From an uncultured Bacteroidales bacterium (GTDB lineage Bacteria > Bacteroidota > Bacteroidia > Bacteroidales > UBA932), in NCBI GenBank assembly GCA_946616385.1, contig CAMOIZ010000017.1, forward strand, positions 1 to 14,300: a DNA stretch of 14,300 nt, written 5' to 3'. The notes under the pieces are model-generated. The model was given only the letters and a program-made list of their open reading frames with translations, did no database searches and had not been told where the DNA came from. Of this stretch, positions 8,337-14,300 are shown in pieces; positions within the stretch are counted from its first letter, which is position 1, and the number at the start of each line of letters is the position of its first letter. Made by a program: the position numbers and the translations under genes.

Positions 8337-9143
8337 CTATAGTATTATTTTCAACGTTTCGGACACTTCCCAGTCGGCAATCTCTATGGTGAAAGCGGAC
8401 TCCGACAGGTCTATTCCTATTTCTATGTCTTTCAGGTCCTGCGAGCTCCAGTCGTAACCAGCCTTCATCAGCATGGCTCCAAGGCTCTGGACGGTCAGCA
8501 CGGAACCGTCATCCTTATGCGAGATCTCGAGTTCGAGAGAGTCGTCGAGCTGGCGGGGGATCCTTGCCCTGAACACCGGTCCCGCTTCTTCGGGAGGCCT
8601 GTAATCGAACTCTCCCCTGTGCGGCCGGCCTCCCGGCAGCTCGAATCCGTCCACCTTGCCGCGGATGCGGAAACAGAACGGATACTCCCCCTCGACTTCG
8701 CCTTTCACCTTGAGAGTCACGGTCGCGAAATCCTTGTTCAGCGGCAGTCCCGCCTCTCCCTCTTCTCCGGCGATGAAAACCCTTCCGTGGCCGGAGTAGA
8801 TGCTGTCGCAGCAGAAGCCCATCGGGATAGCCAGCACGGGGCCGGTCCGTGCCATCTCGTCCACCCCGCAGAAAACGTCGAGATACACGTTCTCGTTCCG
8901 CGGGATCTCCAACACGAGATCGCCCCTGCTGGTGAAACTGGAATAGTCTTTCTGTCCGAATTCTACACTGTTTTCTTCGTCTGTGGCCACATTGCAGGTA
9001 AGATCCCCGCTGCAGCCTTCGGCAACATGTCCGTCGGAATAGAGCACGCACCATGCAGGGCAGAAGGTCCTGTCTTCCTTCACGGTGCAAGCCGCGGCGG
9101 CAATGGCGAAGATGAGTAATCCGGAAACAGCTGACGGTCTCAT
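8337..9143 (-). CDS. Mfa2/FimB-type fimbrial anchor lipoprotein
   Basis: A 268-residue outer-membrane lipoprotein expected to anchor the fibre and limit its length, as Mfa2 and FimB do in Porphyromonas gingivalis. The signal peptide ends AIAAAAC (Cys19). The mature start TVKEDRTFCPAWC follows the FimB/Mfa2 family pattern of a lipid Cys, a charged stretch and then a Cys-Pro motif. The strand ENVYLDVFCGVDEM (84-97) resembles the family's first conserved domain. The C-terminus FTIEIADW plus ten residues is the shared strand, which as anchor it could donate to the first shaft subunit. Its ATG overlaps the stop of the major fimbrillin by four bases, the usual order of major subunit then anchor. 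Two or three extra Cys (CCDS near 111) are noticeable. Confidence 0.85.
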   Translation of the reverse strand: MRPSAVSGLLIFAIAAAACTVKEDRTFCPAWCVLYSDGHVAEGCSGDLTCNVATDEENSVEFGQKDYSSFTSRGDLVLEIPRNENVYLDVFCGVDEMARTGPVLAIPMGFCCDSIYSGHGRVFIAGEEGEAGLPLNKDFATVTLKVKGEVEGEYPFCFRIRGKVDGFELPGGRPHRGEFDYRPPEEAGPVFRARIPRQLDDSLELEISHKDDGSVLTVQSLGAMLMKAGYDWSSQDLKDIEIGIDLSESAFTIEIADWEVSETLKIIL

Positions 9144-10213
9144 ATCACATACTTTCCGGTCTCGGTTTCAAGAGGCACTACGGTCCAGGGATTGACCTCG
9201 ATCGAGAACTCGCAGGAAGCCAGCTCGGTTTTCTTTTCGGGATCCGACGATCCGGGACGGGTGATCACCAGATTCGCGATATCGTAGGAAGTATTGCTCT
9301 CCAGAGTTCCGAGAGGAATGACGTAGTAGACGGTTTTTCCGTTCAGGGCGGCTTTCACCACGAGTTTGGTATTACGGACGGTAAAGGGCTTCTCTTCGCT
9401 GTCGGTATCGATTGGATTTGGCATGGTATAGAGGCTGAAGGACGCATCATCCATCTGCTTTTCTGCCTCATTGGCGAGGTTCACGCCCACCGGCCTGTAG
9501 TACCATTTGTCGTAAGCTGCATCCTGCACGCCGAGTTTGTTGGCGAAATCGTCCGCCGCAGGCACGAAACCGCTGCCATAAAGACCAGAAGTCACTCCGT
9601 TCGAAAGATATACGGCGTCGATGCTGAAAGACTGCCCGGCAAGAGCCGAAGATTCGAAATCGCGGCTGATCTTGAGCACGCGCACCCTCGAAACCATGCG
9701 GCTGACCTTCACAGTGATGTTGTTGACACCTGCCACGAGGGCATTTGCCGTTGCCTCGCTGCGAATTACGGAGCCGGTCATGCAGAAATTGCCGGGGTTC
9801 CCGGAAGCGTCTTTCTGCGCAGCGAGCGTCGCTCCCAACGAAAGCAGCGATGCCTTGTCGGAGACAGCCGCGAGCACGTCCGCGTCCTGTTCGCTGTTCA
9901 CCAGCACATAGATCTCCCTGTCACCGGTAGTGGCGTTCAGGTCATAGGGGGCGGATGCAAATCGGGCATAGGCATCAAGCCGGCCGTCGTATTCGCCACC
10001 TTTGAAGAAGACGAAAACATCCACGCTGTTGATGGCGTTTTCGGAGTCGGTTCCGGCCACGGTCGCCTTGGTGGCGGTATTGCCGGAGATGGACAGGGAA
10101 ATCCGGGCGGGGCCCGTCAAAGCTTCGGTGAAAACACTTTCGCCGCTTTTCTCGCAAGATGCGGCAAGGGAAACTGCGGCTGCGAAAGCCGCGAATGCAA
10201 ACAACTTTTTCAT
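9140..10213 (-). CDS. FimA-type major fimbrillin (putative shaft subunit), lipoprotein precursor
   Basis: A 357-residue precursor, probably the main building block of the fibre. The signal peptide MKKLFAFAAFAAAVSLAASC gives a lipidated Cys20. The first strand ARISLSISG (36-44) and the loop NTATKATVAG with Lys49 follow the fimbrillin pattern. In type V pili a trypsin-like protease removes the first strand, and Arg37 or Lys49 are candidate cleavage points. Then come INSVDVFVFFKGG (61-73), IYVLVNS (101-107) and the second-domain entry FCMTGSVIRSE with VKVSRMVSRVRVL (168-180). The last 24 residues, CEFSIEVNPW plus fourteen, form the putative donor strand. It is followed directly by the anchor gene (ATGA overlap) and preceded by the OmpA-like gene (ATGA overlap). 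Major-subunit status is inferred from its first place among the pilins and from the Ala/Ser-rich composition, not proven. Confidence 0.85.
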   Translation of the reverse strand: MKKLFAFAAFAAAVSLAASCEKSGESVFTEALTGPARISLSISGNTATKATVAGTDSENAINSVDVFVFFKGGEYDGRLDAYARFASAPYDLNATTGDREIYVLVNSEQDADVLAAVSDKASLLSLGATLAAQKDASGNPGNFCMTGSVIRSEATANALVAGVNNITVKVSRMVSRVRVLKISRDFESSALAGQSFSIDAVYLSNGVTSGLYGSGFVPAADDFANKLGVQDAAYDKWYYRPVGVNLANEAEKQMDDASFSLYTMPNPIDTDSEEKPFTVRNTKLVVKAALNGKTVYYVIPLGTLESNTSYDIANLVITRPGSSDPEKKTELASCEFSIEVNPWTVVPLETETGKYVI

Positions 10214-12123
10214 TGATCGTAAAGATTTAAATTATAACGTTTTACAAGACTTGCTATTTCCGGGTCGAGACTCCCCCGAAAAATGAAACTGCGGTCGGCG
10301 TTGCAGGCATTCAGGTAATGCTGCACCGCATTCCTGTCGTCGCCGAAACGGGAATAGACCACGGCCATCATATAATCTGTCTGGGGTGTCGGCTCGAGTT
10401 TGCTCAGGATGTCCATCGCATTATGGTTTTTTCCCAACGACACAAAAGCGATGGCGGTATTGTAGTCGCGGTAAGGAATCAGGATCTCGAGGGCGCGTTC
10501 ATAGTCCCTGTCCTGTATCGCCTGCACTCCGCGCCGGTAGAGCGTGTCCGGAATCGTGGTGTGGACGGTATCTTTCACCTGCCCCTTGCGGTGCAGATGG
10601 AAATCGAAGCGCACCATCCTCAGGCGCGGATAGAGATTCTTACGCAGATACTGGTAGGATGCCAGGCCATGCAGCGCCCTTTCGCGGGCGTCCGCTCCCC
10701 CGACGCGCAGGTTCCGTTCATAAAGTTCTTTGTCGCGCGGAGAGATAATCGTGTCATTTTCAACCAGATACGTAAGCAGCCTCCAGTTTTCGCCGCCTCC
10801 TCGCGAGACGAAGTTCACCTTCGGGATGTCGCCGGCTATGCAGAGACTGTCGACAAGGAAAGTGGTGTAGCTCGAGAAGAAGTCCGCAGCGGCGCCGGCG
10901 CGGCGCAAGGCGAGCGACTCGTTCGACGCCGAAGCGCCTTCCGGCGACGCGAAGGCAGTGATCACGACGGAATCGAGGTCGAATTTGTCGTCTTCGATTA
11001 TATCGCGGATATTACCTTTTATACGTCCCATCTCACTGGCGTTCATGCCGATTTCTTCCCTTATTTCCGACTTGCCTGCACCGAACTCGATATAACACGA
11101 GGTGTTGGCCTCAACGCGCCTGGAAGTCACTTTGGTGAGATAACGCTCACGAGTGTCGGCGAAAGTGGAAAGGGAACTGATGTAGAAGGTGAGCATTCCG
11201 GGGCTAGGCAGCGAACACAGCTGCCTGTCTTCCTCGTACACCCCTCCCTGCAGCTCTATTTCCACCTTGCGCAGGAAAGGCCTGGTGTCGATGGTCTGCA
11301 CATAGCTGTAGGTGATGTCGCCGGCATCGGAGACCACCACTGTATCGAGCCTGAGGGCATCGGTGCGAATTGGGGCCTTCACATAACGTCGGAACATCCT
11401 CTCCTTGCGGCCGGCCTTGCGGGCATTCATGCGCTTGCGGAAGTGATCGGTATAATGTTCCACCGCTTCCCGGCCCGTAATGCCGAAGGCAGAGGTCCAC
11501 TGTTCGTCGCTCACGCGGGTGCTGTCGTCGCGGAATGCATAGAGCCCGGGAAGATTCCGCTTCAGGAAGAGTTCCAGGCTGCGGGTATCCACGAACAGCG
11601 TGGAGTCGGTGACAATGCCGGCGATGAATCGCTCGTAACGTTCGTATCCGCGCAGCTGGGCAGCCCTGTACTGGGAACCGGTGATATACACGGGATCCAG
11701 GGAGACATCCTCTCCCATGATGTGCATCAGAGGAGAAAGACGGAGCTGCCAGCGGCTGTCGGTGAGGTCGGAAGGGATGCTGATGTCGAAACGCAGGTCG
11801 ACCTTCCCCATCCTCTCCGCCACGTTGCGGAAGCTCCCGACCACCACGGACGGTACGATCACGTCGCTCGCCACCATGTCACCGTTCTCATCGCGCACCG
11901 CCTTCATTATTATAAGGTCGCGGCCATCGGCATCCTTCACCATCAGGGTGTCGTTCAGGATGTCGTCGACCGGGATGTCCGGAGTACGGGCGTCTTCGGC
12001 CAAGGCCAGACCCGGGACATAAGCCCCGGACCTGACCGACTCCACCTTGCGGGCCGGCCCGCAAGCACACAGGCCGGCACACAAGATGAAAGTCATCAGC
12101 CTACATTTCGCACACAAGCACAT
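10210..12123 (-). CDS. OmpA-like domain lipoprotein with C-terminal TPR, fimbrial operon accessory protein
   Basis: A 637-residue protein from the ATG at 12123. This start gives a Lys/Arg n-region and the signal MCLCAKCRLMTFILCAGLCAC with lipobox L-C-A-C21. The alternative ATG at 12096 leaves only eleven uncharged residues before the Cys, and the open frame back to 12222 lies inside ssb. A GAGGACGAAG stretch just before 12123 also favours it. Residues 22-340 are unrecognised, with duplicated-looking beta strands and a basic patch at 229-247. Residues 343-445 are an OmpA-like domain: YIEFGAGKSEI, then VVITAFASPEGASASNESLALRRA. The Asp that contacts peptidoglycan in OmpA is Ser394 here, while the Arg pair 407-408 remains. 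Residues 528-612 read as about two to three TPR-like helical pairs (LYRRGVQAIQDRDYERALEI). OmpA-like genes directly before fimbrillins are known in Bacteroidota; a role in assembly or outer-membrane attachment is inferred. Confidence 0.75.
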   Translation of the reverse strand: MCLCAKCRLMTFILCAGLCACGPARKVESVRSGAYVPGLALAEDARTPDIPVDDILNDTLMVKDADGRDLIIMKAVRDENGDMVASDVIVPSVVVGSFRNVAERMGKVDLRFDISIPSDLTDSRWQLRLSPLMHIMGEDVSLDPVYITGSQYRAAQLRGYERYERFIAGIVTDSTLFVDTRSLELFLKRNLPGLYAFRDDSTRVSDEQWTSAFGITGREAVEHYTDHFRKRMNARKAGRKERMFRRYVKAPIRTDALRLDTVVVSDAGDITYSYVQTIDTRPFLRKVEIELQGGVYEEDRQLCSLPSPGMLTFYISSLSTFADTRERYLTKVTSRRVEANTSCYIEFGAGKSEIREEIGMNASEMGRIKGNIRDIIEDDKFDLDSVVITAFASPEGASASNESLALRRAGAAADFFSSYTTFLVDSLCIAGDIPKVNFVSRGGGENWRLLTYLVENDTIISPRDKELYERNLRVGGADARERALHGLASYQYLRKNLYPRLRMVRFDFHLHRKGQVKDTVHTTIPDTLYRRGVQAIQDRDYERALEILIPYRDYNTAIAFVSLGKNHNAMDILSKLEPTPQTDYMMAVVYSRFGDDRNAVQHYLNACNADRSFIFRGSLDPEIASLVKRYNLNLYDQ

Positions 12124-12448
12124 CTTCGTCCTCGATAATCGCCACTTTCTGTGCTGCAATCTCGGTGGAGTTATGCTCCAGTCCGTCGGCGCCTGTGAAC
12201 TTGGTATAACGCAGGCGTCCAACCACTCCCACCTTGTCGCCTTTGGACAGCCGTCCGAGGCAGGTGATGTACTTTCCCTCCCACGCGTTTACATTGTGCC
12301 ATTGGGTTTCGATTACGGCGGCGCCGTTCCTGTCGTTAAATGCGAGGCTGGTGGCAACCGTGAAGCGCGCCACCTTCTTCCCTCCGACCTCCTGGAGAGT
12401 AACGTTCCCCACGAAGCCGCGCAGTTCAATTCTGTTGATTTGTTCCAT
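12101..12448 (-). CDS. Short single-stranded DNA-binding protein (OB fold, no acidic tip)
   Basis: A 115-residue protein from the ATG at 12448, preceded by an A-rich leader (ACCAAAAAACCAAAGATT) typical of Bacteroidota translation starts. The frame opens further at 12520 but the extra 24 residues are not SSB-like. The OB fold of the SSB family is complete: MEQINRIELRGFVGNV, then VARFTVATSLAF (26-37), ETQWHNVNAWEG (47-58), KGDKVGVVGRL (69-79) and STEIAAQKVAII. The long disordered linker and the acidic DDDIPF-like tip that recruits repair and replication partners are missing; the protein ends EDEDVLVCEM. It is therefore probably not the housekeeping SSB but one of the short accessory copies common in Bacteroidales. 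Its end overlaps the start of the OmpA-like gene by 23 bases, so it is the first gene of the fimbrial transcript. No functional link to fimbriae is known to me. Confidence 0.85.
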   Translation of the reverse strand: MEQINRIELRGFVGNVTLQEVGGKKVARFTVATSLAFNDRNGAAVIETQWHNVNAWEGKYITCLGRLSKGDKVGVVGRLRYTKFTGADGLEHNSTEIAAQKVAIIEDEDVLVCEM

Positions 12449-12472
12449 AATCTTTGGTTTTTTGGTCTGCTG

Positions 12473-12504
12473 CAAAGGAAAGACACGGGAGCAGAACCGC
12501 CAAA
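12473..12504 (-). promoter_or_regulatory. Candidate promoter for the ssb-fimbrial operon
   Basis: On the minus strand TTTG (12504-12501) is followed after exactly 20 bases by TTCCTTTG (12480-12473). This matches the Bacteroidota arrangement of -33 TTTG and -7 TAnnTTTG with one mismatch in the -7 box. It would start RNA about 15-20 bases before the ssb ATG at 12448. As the genes downstream are tightly packed, this could drive the entire 9.4 kb string. No flanking inverted repeats that would suggest an invertible promoter were seen by eye. Confidence 0.45.
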
Positions 12505-12628
12505 GAATCAACGAAAACAATTGCCTTTATGCAGATTTCTGATGACGATTGCGTGTTTTTTGGGCACCATAAGATTTATTTTACAGCCCATTAAAAAAAT
12601 TTTTCATTTAAGTTTTCGTCATTTCTTT

Positions 12629-12648
12629 GGAGTTTCCGGAAACACTCC
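12629..12648. promoter_or_regulatory. Imperfect palindrome before the zinc-ribbon gene (possible operator or hairpin)
   Basis: The bases GGAGTTTCCGGAAACACTCC contain a perfect 12-base palindrome GTTTCCGGAAAC (12631-12643 region) whose arms extend to GGAG/CTCC with a two-base bulge. It starts right after TTTCTTTG (12622-12629), a one-mismatch -7 box, and ends 22 bases before the ATG at 12671. It could be a protein-binding site over the transcription start or a leader hairpin. Chance occurrence is also possible. Confidence 0.35.
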
Positions 12649-12670
12649 CCACATTCGCGCGCTAAAACGA

Positions 12671-13048
12671 ATGCTTATGCAAGACTCTTACGAAGAAAAA
12701 CTCTGCCTCAACTGCGGAACTCCGATAAAGGGCCGCACCGACAAACTGTTCTGCTGCAGCCGCTGCAAGAATGAATGGCACAACCGCCTTACCGGCGAGC
12801 AGAGGCGCCGGCGCGAACGCGTTTTCAATACGCTGTGGAAAAACTACAAGATCCTGGAACTGGTAATGGAAAGCGGCGATCCCCTTCCGGAAATCCATGC
12901 CCTGACCGACCTTGGCTTCAGGCCGGAATATGTCACCGGATTCTGCCGCAGAAGGGGCGGACGCGACGAATACCGCTGCTTCGACATCAGCTATAATAAA
13001 ACGGAAGCCCGCCTGTACAACATCAGGCGGGCTCCGGAAATCGGGTAA
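12671..13048 (+). CDS. Small zinc-ribbon protein of unknown function
   Basis: A 125-residue cytoplasmic protein. The N-terminal part has a four-cysteine treble-clef or zinc-ribbon pattern: Cys12-x2-Cys15, GTPIKGRTDKLF, Cys28-Cys29-x2-Cys32, then KNEWHN with His37. This CxxCG..(12)..CxxC layout is seen in many small uncharacterised Bacteroidota proteins. The rest is basic and helical (TGEQRRRRERVFNTLWKNYKILELV, given here only in part as key features: a five-Arg run near 45-52), followed by a segment 'LTDLGFRPEYVTGF' and ending YNIRRAPEIG. The combination suggests nucleic-acid or protein binding, but no function is established. A second ATG at 12677 would remove only two residues. The open frame extends upstream to 12047 antisense to ssb, without coding character. 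It is convergent with the bactofilin gene, stops 12 bases apart. Its 3' end carries an inverted repeat that probably ends the opposing transcript. Confidence 0.75.
   Translation: MLMQDSYEEKLCLNCGTPIKGRTDKLFCCSRCKNEWHNRLTGEQRRRRERVFNTLWKNYKILELVMESGDPLPEIHALTDLGFRPEYVTGFCRRRGGRDEYRCFDISYNKTEARLYNIRRAPEIG
13006..13033 (-). terminator. Probable intrinsic terminator of the secA-bactofilin transcript, inside the opposing gene
   Basis: A perfect 10-base-pair stem (AGCCCGCCTG / CAGGCGGGCT) with an 8-base loop. Read on the minus strand it begins 28 bases after the bactofilin stop and is followed by TTCCGTTTTATTATAG, a loose T-rich run. On the plus strand no T-run follows, so it would serve the minus-strand genes only. 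It lies in the last codons of the zinc-ribbon gene. Confidence 0.6.
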
Positions 13049-13060
13049 CTCCGAACGTGT

Positions 13061-13477
13061 CTATTCCACGTCGGGAACGTCGGTAGTGATCACGTCTTTC
13101 ACGAAAGTATCGTAATCCTCTTCGCTGATCATGTTGCAGGTGCCGTTGATCTGCGCACCCATCTCGACCTGCAGGCGGCGTACGTGGATGTTTCCGTTCA
13201 CGCTCGCGGTTCCCTTGAGGGAGAAGGTATCCTTGACGTAGATGTCTCCTTCAATCTTGCCCCAGAAATCCACGTTGTTGCAAGCGAGGGTGCCGGTGAT
13301 CTCGGCTTCTTCGCCCACGACTACACGGCCTTTGGAGTAGACTTTTCCCTGCACCGAACCATCGACACGGATGTCGGCTACGGACGACATCTCGCCCTTC
13401 ACCACGGTGCCCGCCGAGATGTGGCTGACGTTGTTTGCATCTACCACCTGTGCTGTAGGTTTGCTGTTGATATTCAT
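13061..13477 (-). CDS. Bactofilin (polymer-forming cytoskeletal protein)
   Basis: A 138-residue bactofilin (DUF583 family). These proteins polymerise without nucleotide into filaments that organise cell shape, wall enzymes or other local tasks at the membrane. The central region from about residue 18 to 115 is a run of short beta-helix turns with the family's Gly-rich periodicity: ISAGTVVKGEMSSVADIRVD, GSVQGKVYSKGRVVVGEEAE, ITGTLACNNVDFWGKIEGDI, and VKDTFSLKGTASVNGNIHVR. Short non-helical tails flank it: MNINSKPTAQVVDANN and EEDYDTFVKDVITTDVPDVE. No membrane segment is visible. It follows secA by 22 bases on the same strand and so is probably co-transcribed. Bactofilin genes often neighbour M23 peptidases; none is seen here. 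Confidence 0.93.
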   Translation of the reverse strand: MNINSKPTAQVVDANNVSHISAGTVVKGEMSSVADIRVDGSVQGKVYSKGRVVVGEEAEITGTLACNNVDFWGKIEGDIYVKDTFSLKGTASVNGNIHVRRLQVEMGAQINGTCNMISEEDYDTFVKDVITTDVPDVE

Positions 13478-13499
13478 ATTCTCATCAAGTTGTTATCAG

Positions 13500-14300
13500 T
13501 TAAACAATGCCTTTTCCGTGGCAGTTCTTGTATTTCTTGCCGCTGCCGCAAGGGCAAGGGTCGTTGCGTCCGATCTTCTTGTCGACACGCACGGGAGTAT
13601 TCGCTTTCTGCTCACCGTTAGTGGTGAGGTCGCGGCGTCCGGCCTGCAGGGTACTCATATCCTGCCTCGGGCGCATTGCAGGGCGGTTGCCAGCCTCGGA
13701 TGCGTCACGCAGAGGCACGAAAGCACGGAGCAGGAAGCTCAGCACGTCCTGGTTGAGCGATTCGAGCATCTGGGCGAAGAGGTTGTAGCTCTCGAGCTTG
13801 TACACCACGATAGGATCCTTCTGCTCGTAGGAAGCGTTCTGAACGCTCTGCTTGAGGTCGTCCATGTCGCGAAGGTGCTGTTTCCAGTGCTCGTCGATCT
13901 GGTAGAGTATGATATTCTTGCTGAGCGTCTTTCCCACCTCGCGGCCCTCGCTGTTGTAGGCCTTCTCGAGATTCACGCTCACGGTCATGGTCTTGCGGCC
14001 GTCGGAAATCGGGATGGCGATGTTCTGATACATGCTGCCCTGCTTCTCATAGACGGTCTTGATGATGGGAGAAAGCTTCTCCACCAGGACGTCCATACGG
14101 CGGGCGTAGACCTCATGCATGTGCTTGATGAGGGCGTTTACCAGCTCGTCTTCCTTGGCATGGGAGTAGAACTCCGCATCAAATCCGGAATCTATCGACA
14201 GCTTGGCCATGAGCGTCTCCTGGAAAGCGTCGAAGTCCATTCCCTTGCACTGGTCTATGAGCAGGGATGCGGTGTCTATCATCATGTTGCTGAGGTCGAT
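13500..14300 (-). CDS. secA: Preprotein translocase ATPase SecA, C-terminal part (partial)
   Basis: C-terminal 266 residues of the motor ATPase that drives proteins through SecYEG; the gene continues beyond the right edge. The visible part corresponds to the helical scaffold and wing region, with the conserved ILYQIDEHWKQHLRDMDDLK and QKDPIVVYKLESYNLFAQML segments and the LNQDVLSFLLRAFV helix. A variable linker rich in Arg, Pro and Gln follows. It ends with the metal-binding SEC-C motif: RNDPCPCGSGKKYKNCHGK, with Cys-x-Cys-x8-Cys-His ligands, used in E. coli for SecB or ribosome contact. The stop at 13500 is 22 bases before the bactofilin ATG. Confidence 0.97.
   Translation of the reverse strand: MDLSNMMIDTASLLIDQCKGMDFDAFQETLMAKLSIDSGFDAEFYSHAKEDELVNALIKHMHEVYARRMDVLVEKLSPIIKTVYEKQGSMYQNIAIPISDGRKTMTVSVNLEKAYNSEGREVGKTLSKNIILYQIDEHWKQHLRDMDDLKQSVQNASYEQKDPIVVYKLESYNLFAQMLESLNQDVLSFLLRAFVPLRDASEAGNRPAMRPRQDMSTLQAGRRDLTTNGEQKANTPVRVDKKIGRNDPCPCGSGKKYKNCHGKGIV

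Noticed and set aside
10318..12138. A 606-codon open frame on the plus strand opposite the OmpA-like gene
   Set aside because: It is a GC-driven antisense shadow: the minus-strand frame has a lipobox, OmpA-like and TPR motifs and fits the operon, while the plus frame has no recognisable domain and a low-complexity His/Gly/Val-rich composition.
12047..12670. Upstream extension of the zinc-ribbon frame to 333 residues
   Set aside because: The extension is antisense to ssb and crosses the ssb promoter region; the zinc-ribbon motif starts right after the ATG at 12671.
12449..12670. Possible invertible (phase-variable) promoter before the ssb-fimbrial operon
   Set aside because: Bacteroidales surface operons are often switched by inverted repeats, but I found no matching pair flanking the promoter; the only palindrome (12629-12648) is compact and has no partner nearby, and no invertase gene is present.

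Overview
The window is about 57% GC (estimated by eye) and comes from a Bacteroidota genome, most likely order Bacteroidales (an Alistipes-like lineage is possible but cannot be fixed from this sequence). The evidence is a type V (FimA/Mfa-type) fimbrial operon made of lipoproteins, a Bacteroidota-style Tgt lacking zinc-ligand cysteines next to an LptF/LptG permease gene, promoter-like TTTG / TAnnTTTG elements, A-rich leaders instead of strong Shine-Dalgarno sites, and the sequence character of SecA, bactofilin and a small SSB.

Layout, left to right. (1) Bases 1-1668, minus strand: tgt followed by the start of an LptF/LptG permease gene, joined by a 4-base ATGA overlap; the permease runs off the left edge. 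(2) Bases 1738-3021, plus strand: a nucleoside-type MFS transporter, divergent from tgt. (3) Bases 3002-12448, minus strand: one very compact gene string. Read in transcription order it is a small SSB-like protein, an OmpA-like/TPR lipoprotein, a FimA-type major fimbrillin, an Mfa2/FimB-type anchor, two Mfa-like_1 fimbrillins, a second FimA-type fimbrillin and an 857-residue putative tip protein. Neighbours overlap by ATGA or are separated by 3 to 11 bases, so a single transcript is very likely. (4) Bases 12671-13048, plus strand: a small zinc-ribbon protein. (5) Bases 13061-14300, minus strand: secA (C-terminal part only) followed by a bactofilin gene.

How the fimbrial genes probably work together: all six structural proteins and the OmpA-like protein carry lipoprotein signal peptides, so they would travel to the outer membrane as lipoproteins. 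In known type V pili a protease removes the first strand of each subunit and the C-terminal strand of a neighbouring subunit fills the groove. Five of the six structural proteins end in the same short hydrophobic strand with a Trp, exactly ten residues from the C-terminus in four of them. The last and largest protein lacks it, which fits a tip position. The OmpA/TPR lipoprotein is a plausible periplasmic or outer-membrane accessory factor.

The window is mostly an ordinary Bacteroidales core region with a well-preserved fimbrial operon. The points most worth a second look are the shared C-terminal strand, the unusual C-terminal domain of the tip protein, the SSB-like gene leading the operon, and a probable terminator for the secA-bactofilin transcript lying inside the opposing zinc-ribbon gene. 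I saw no tRNA, rRNA, CRISPR array, insertion sequence or integrase. The only clear non-coding stretch is about 220 bases at 12449-12670.
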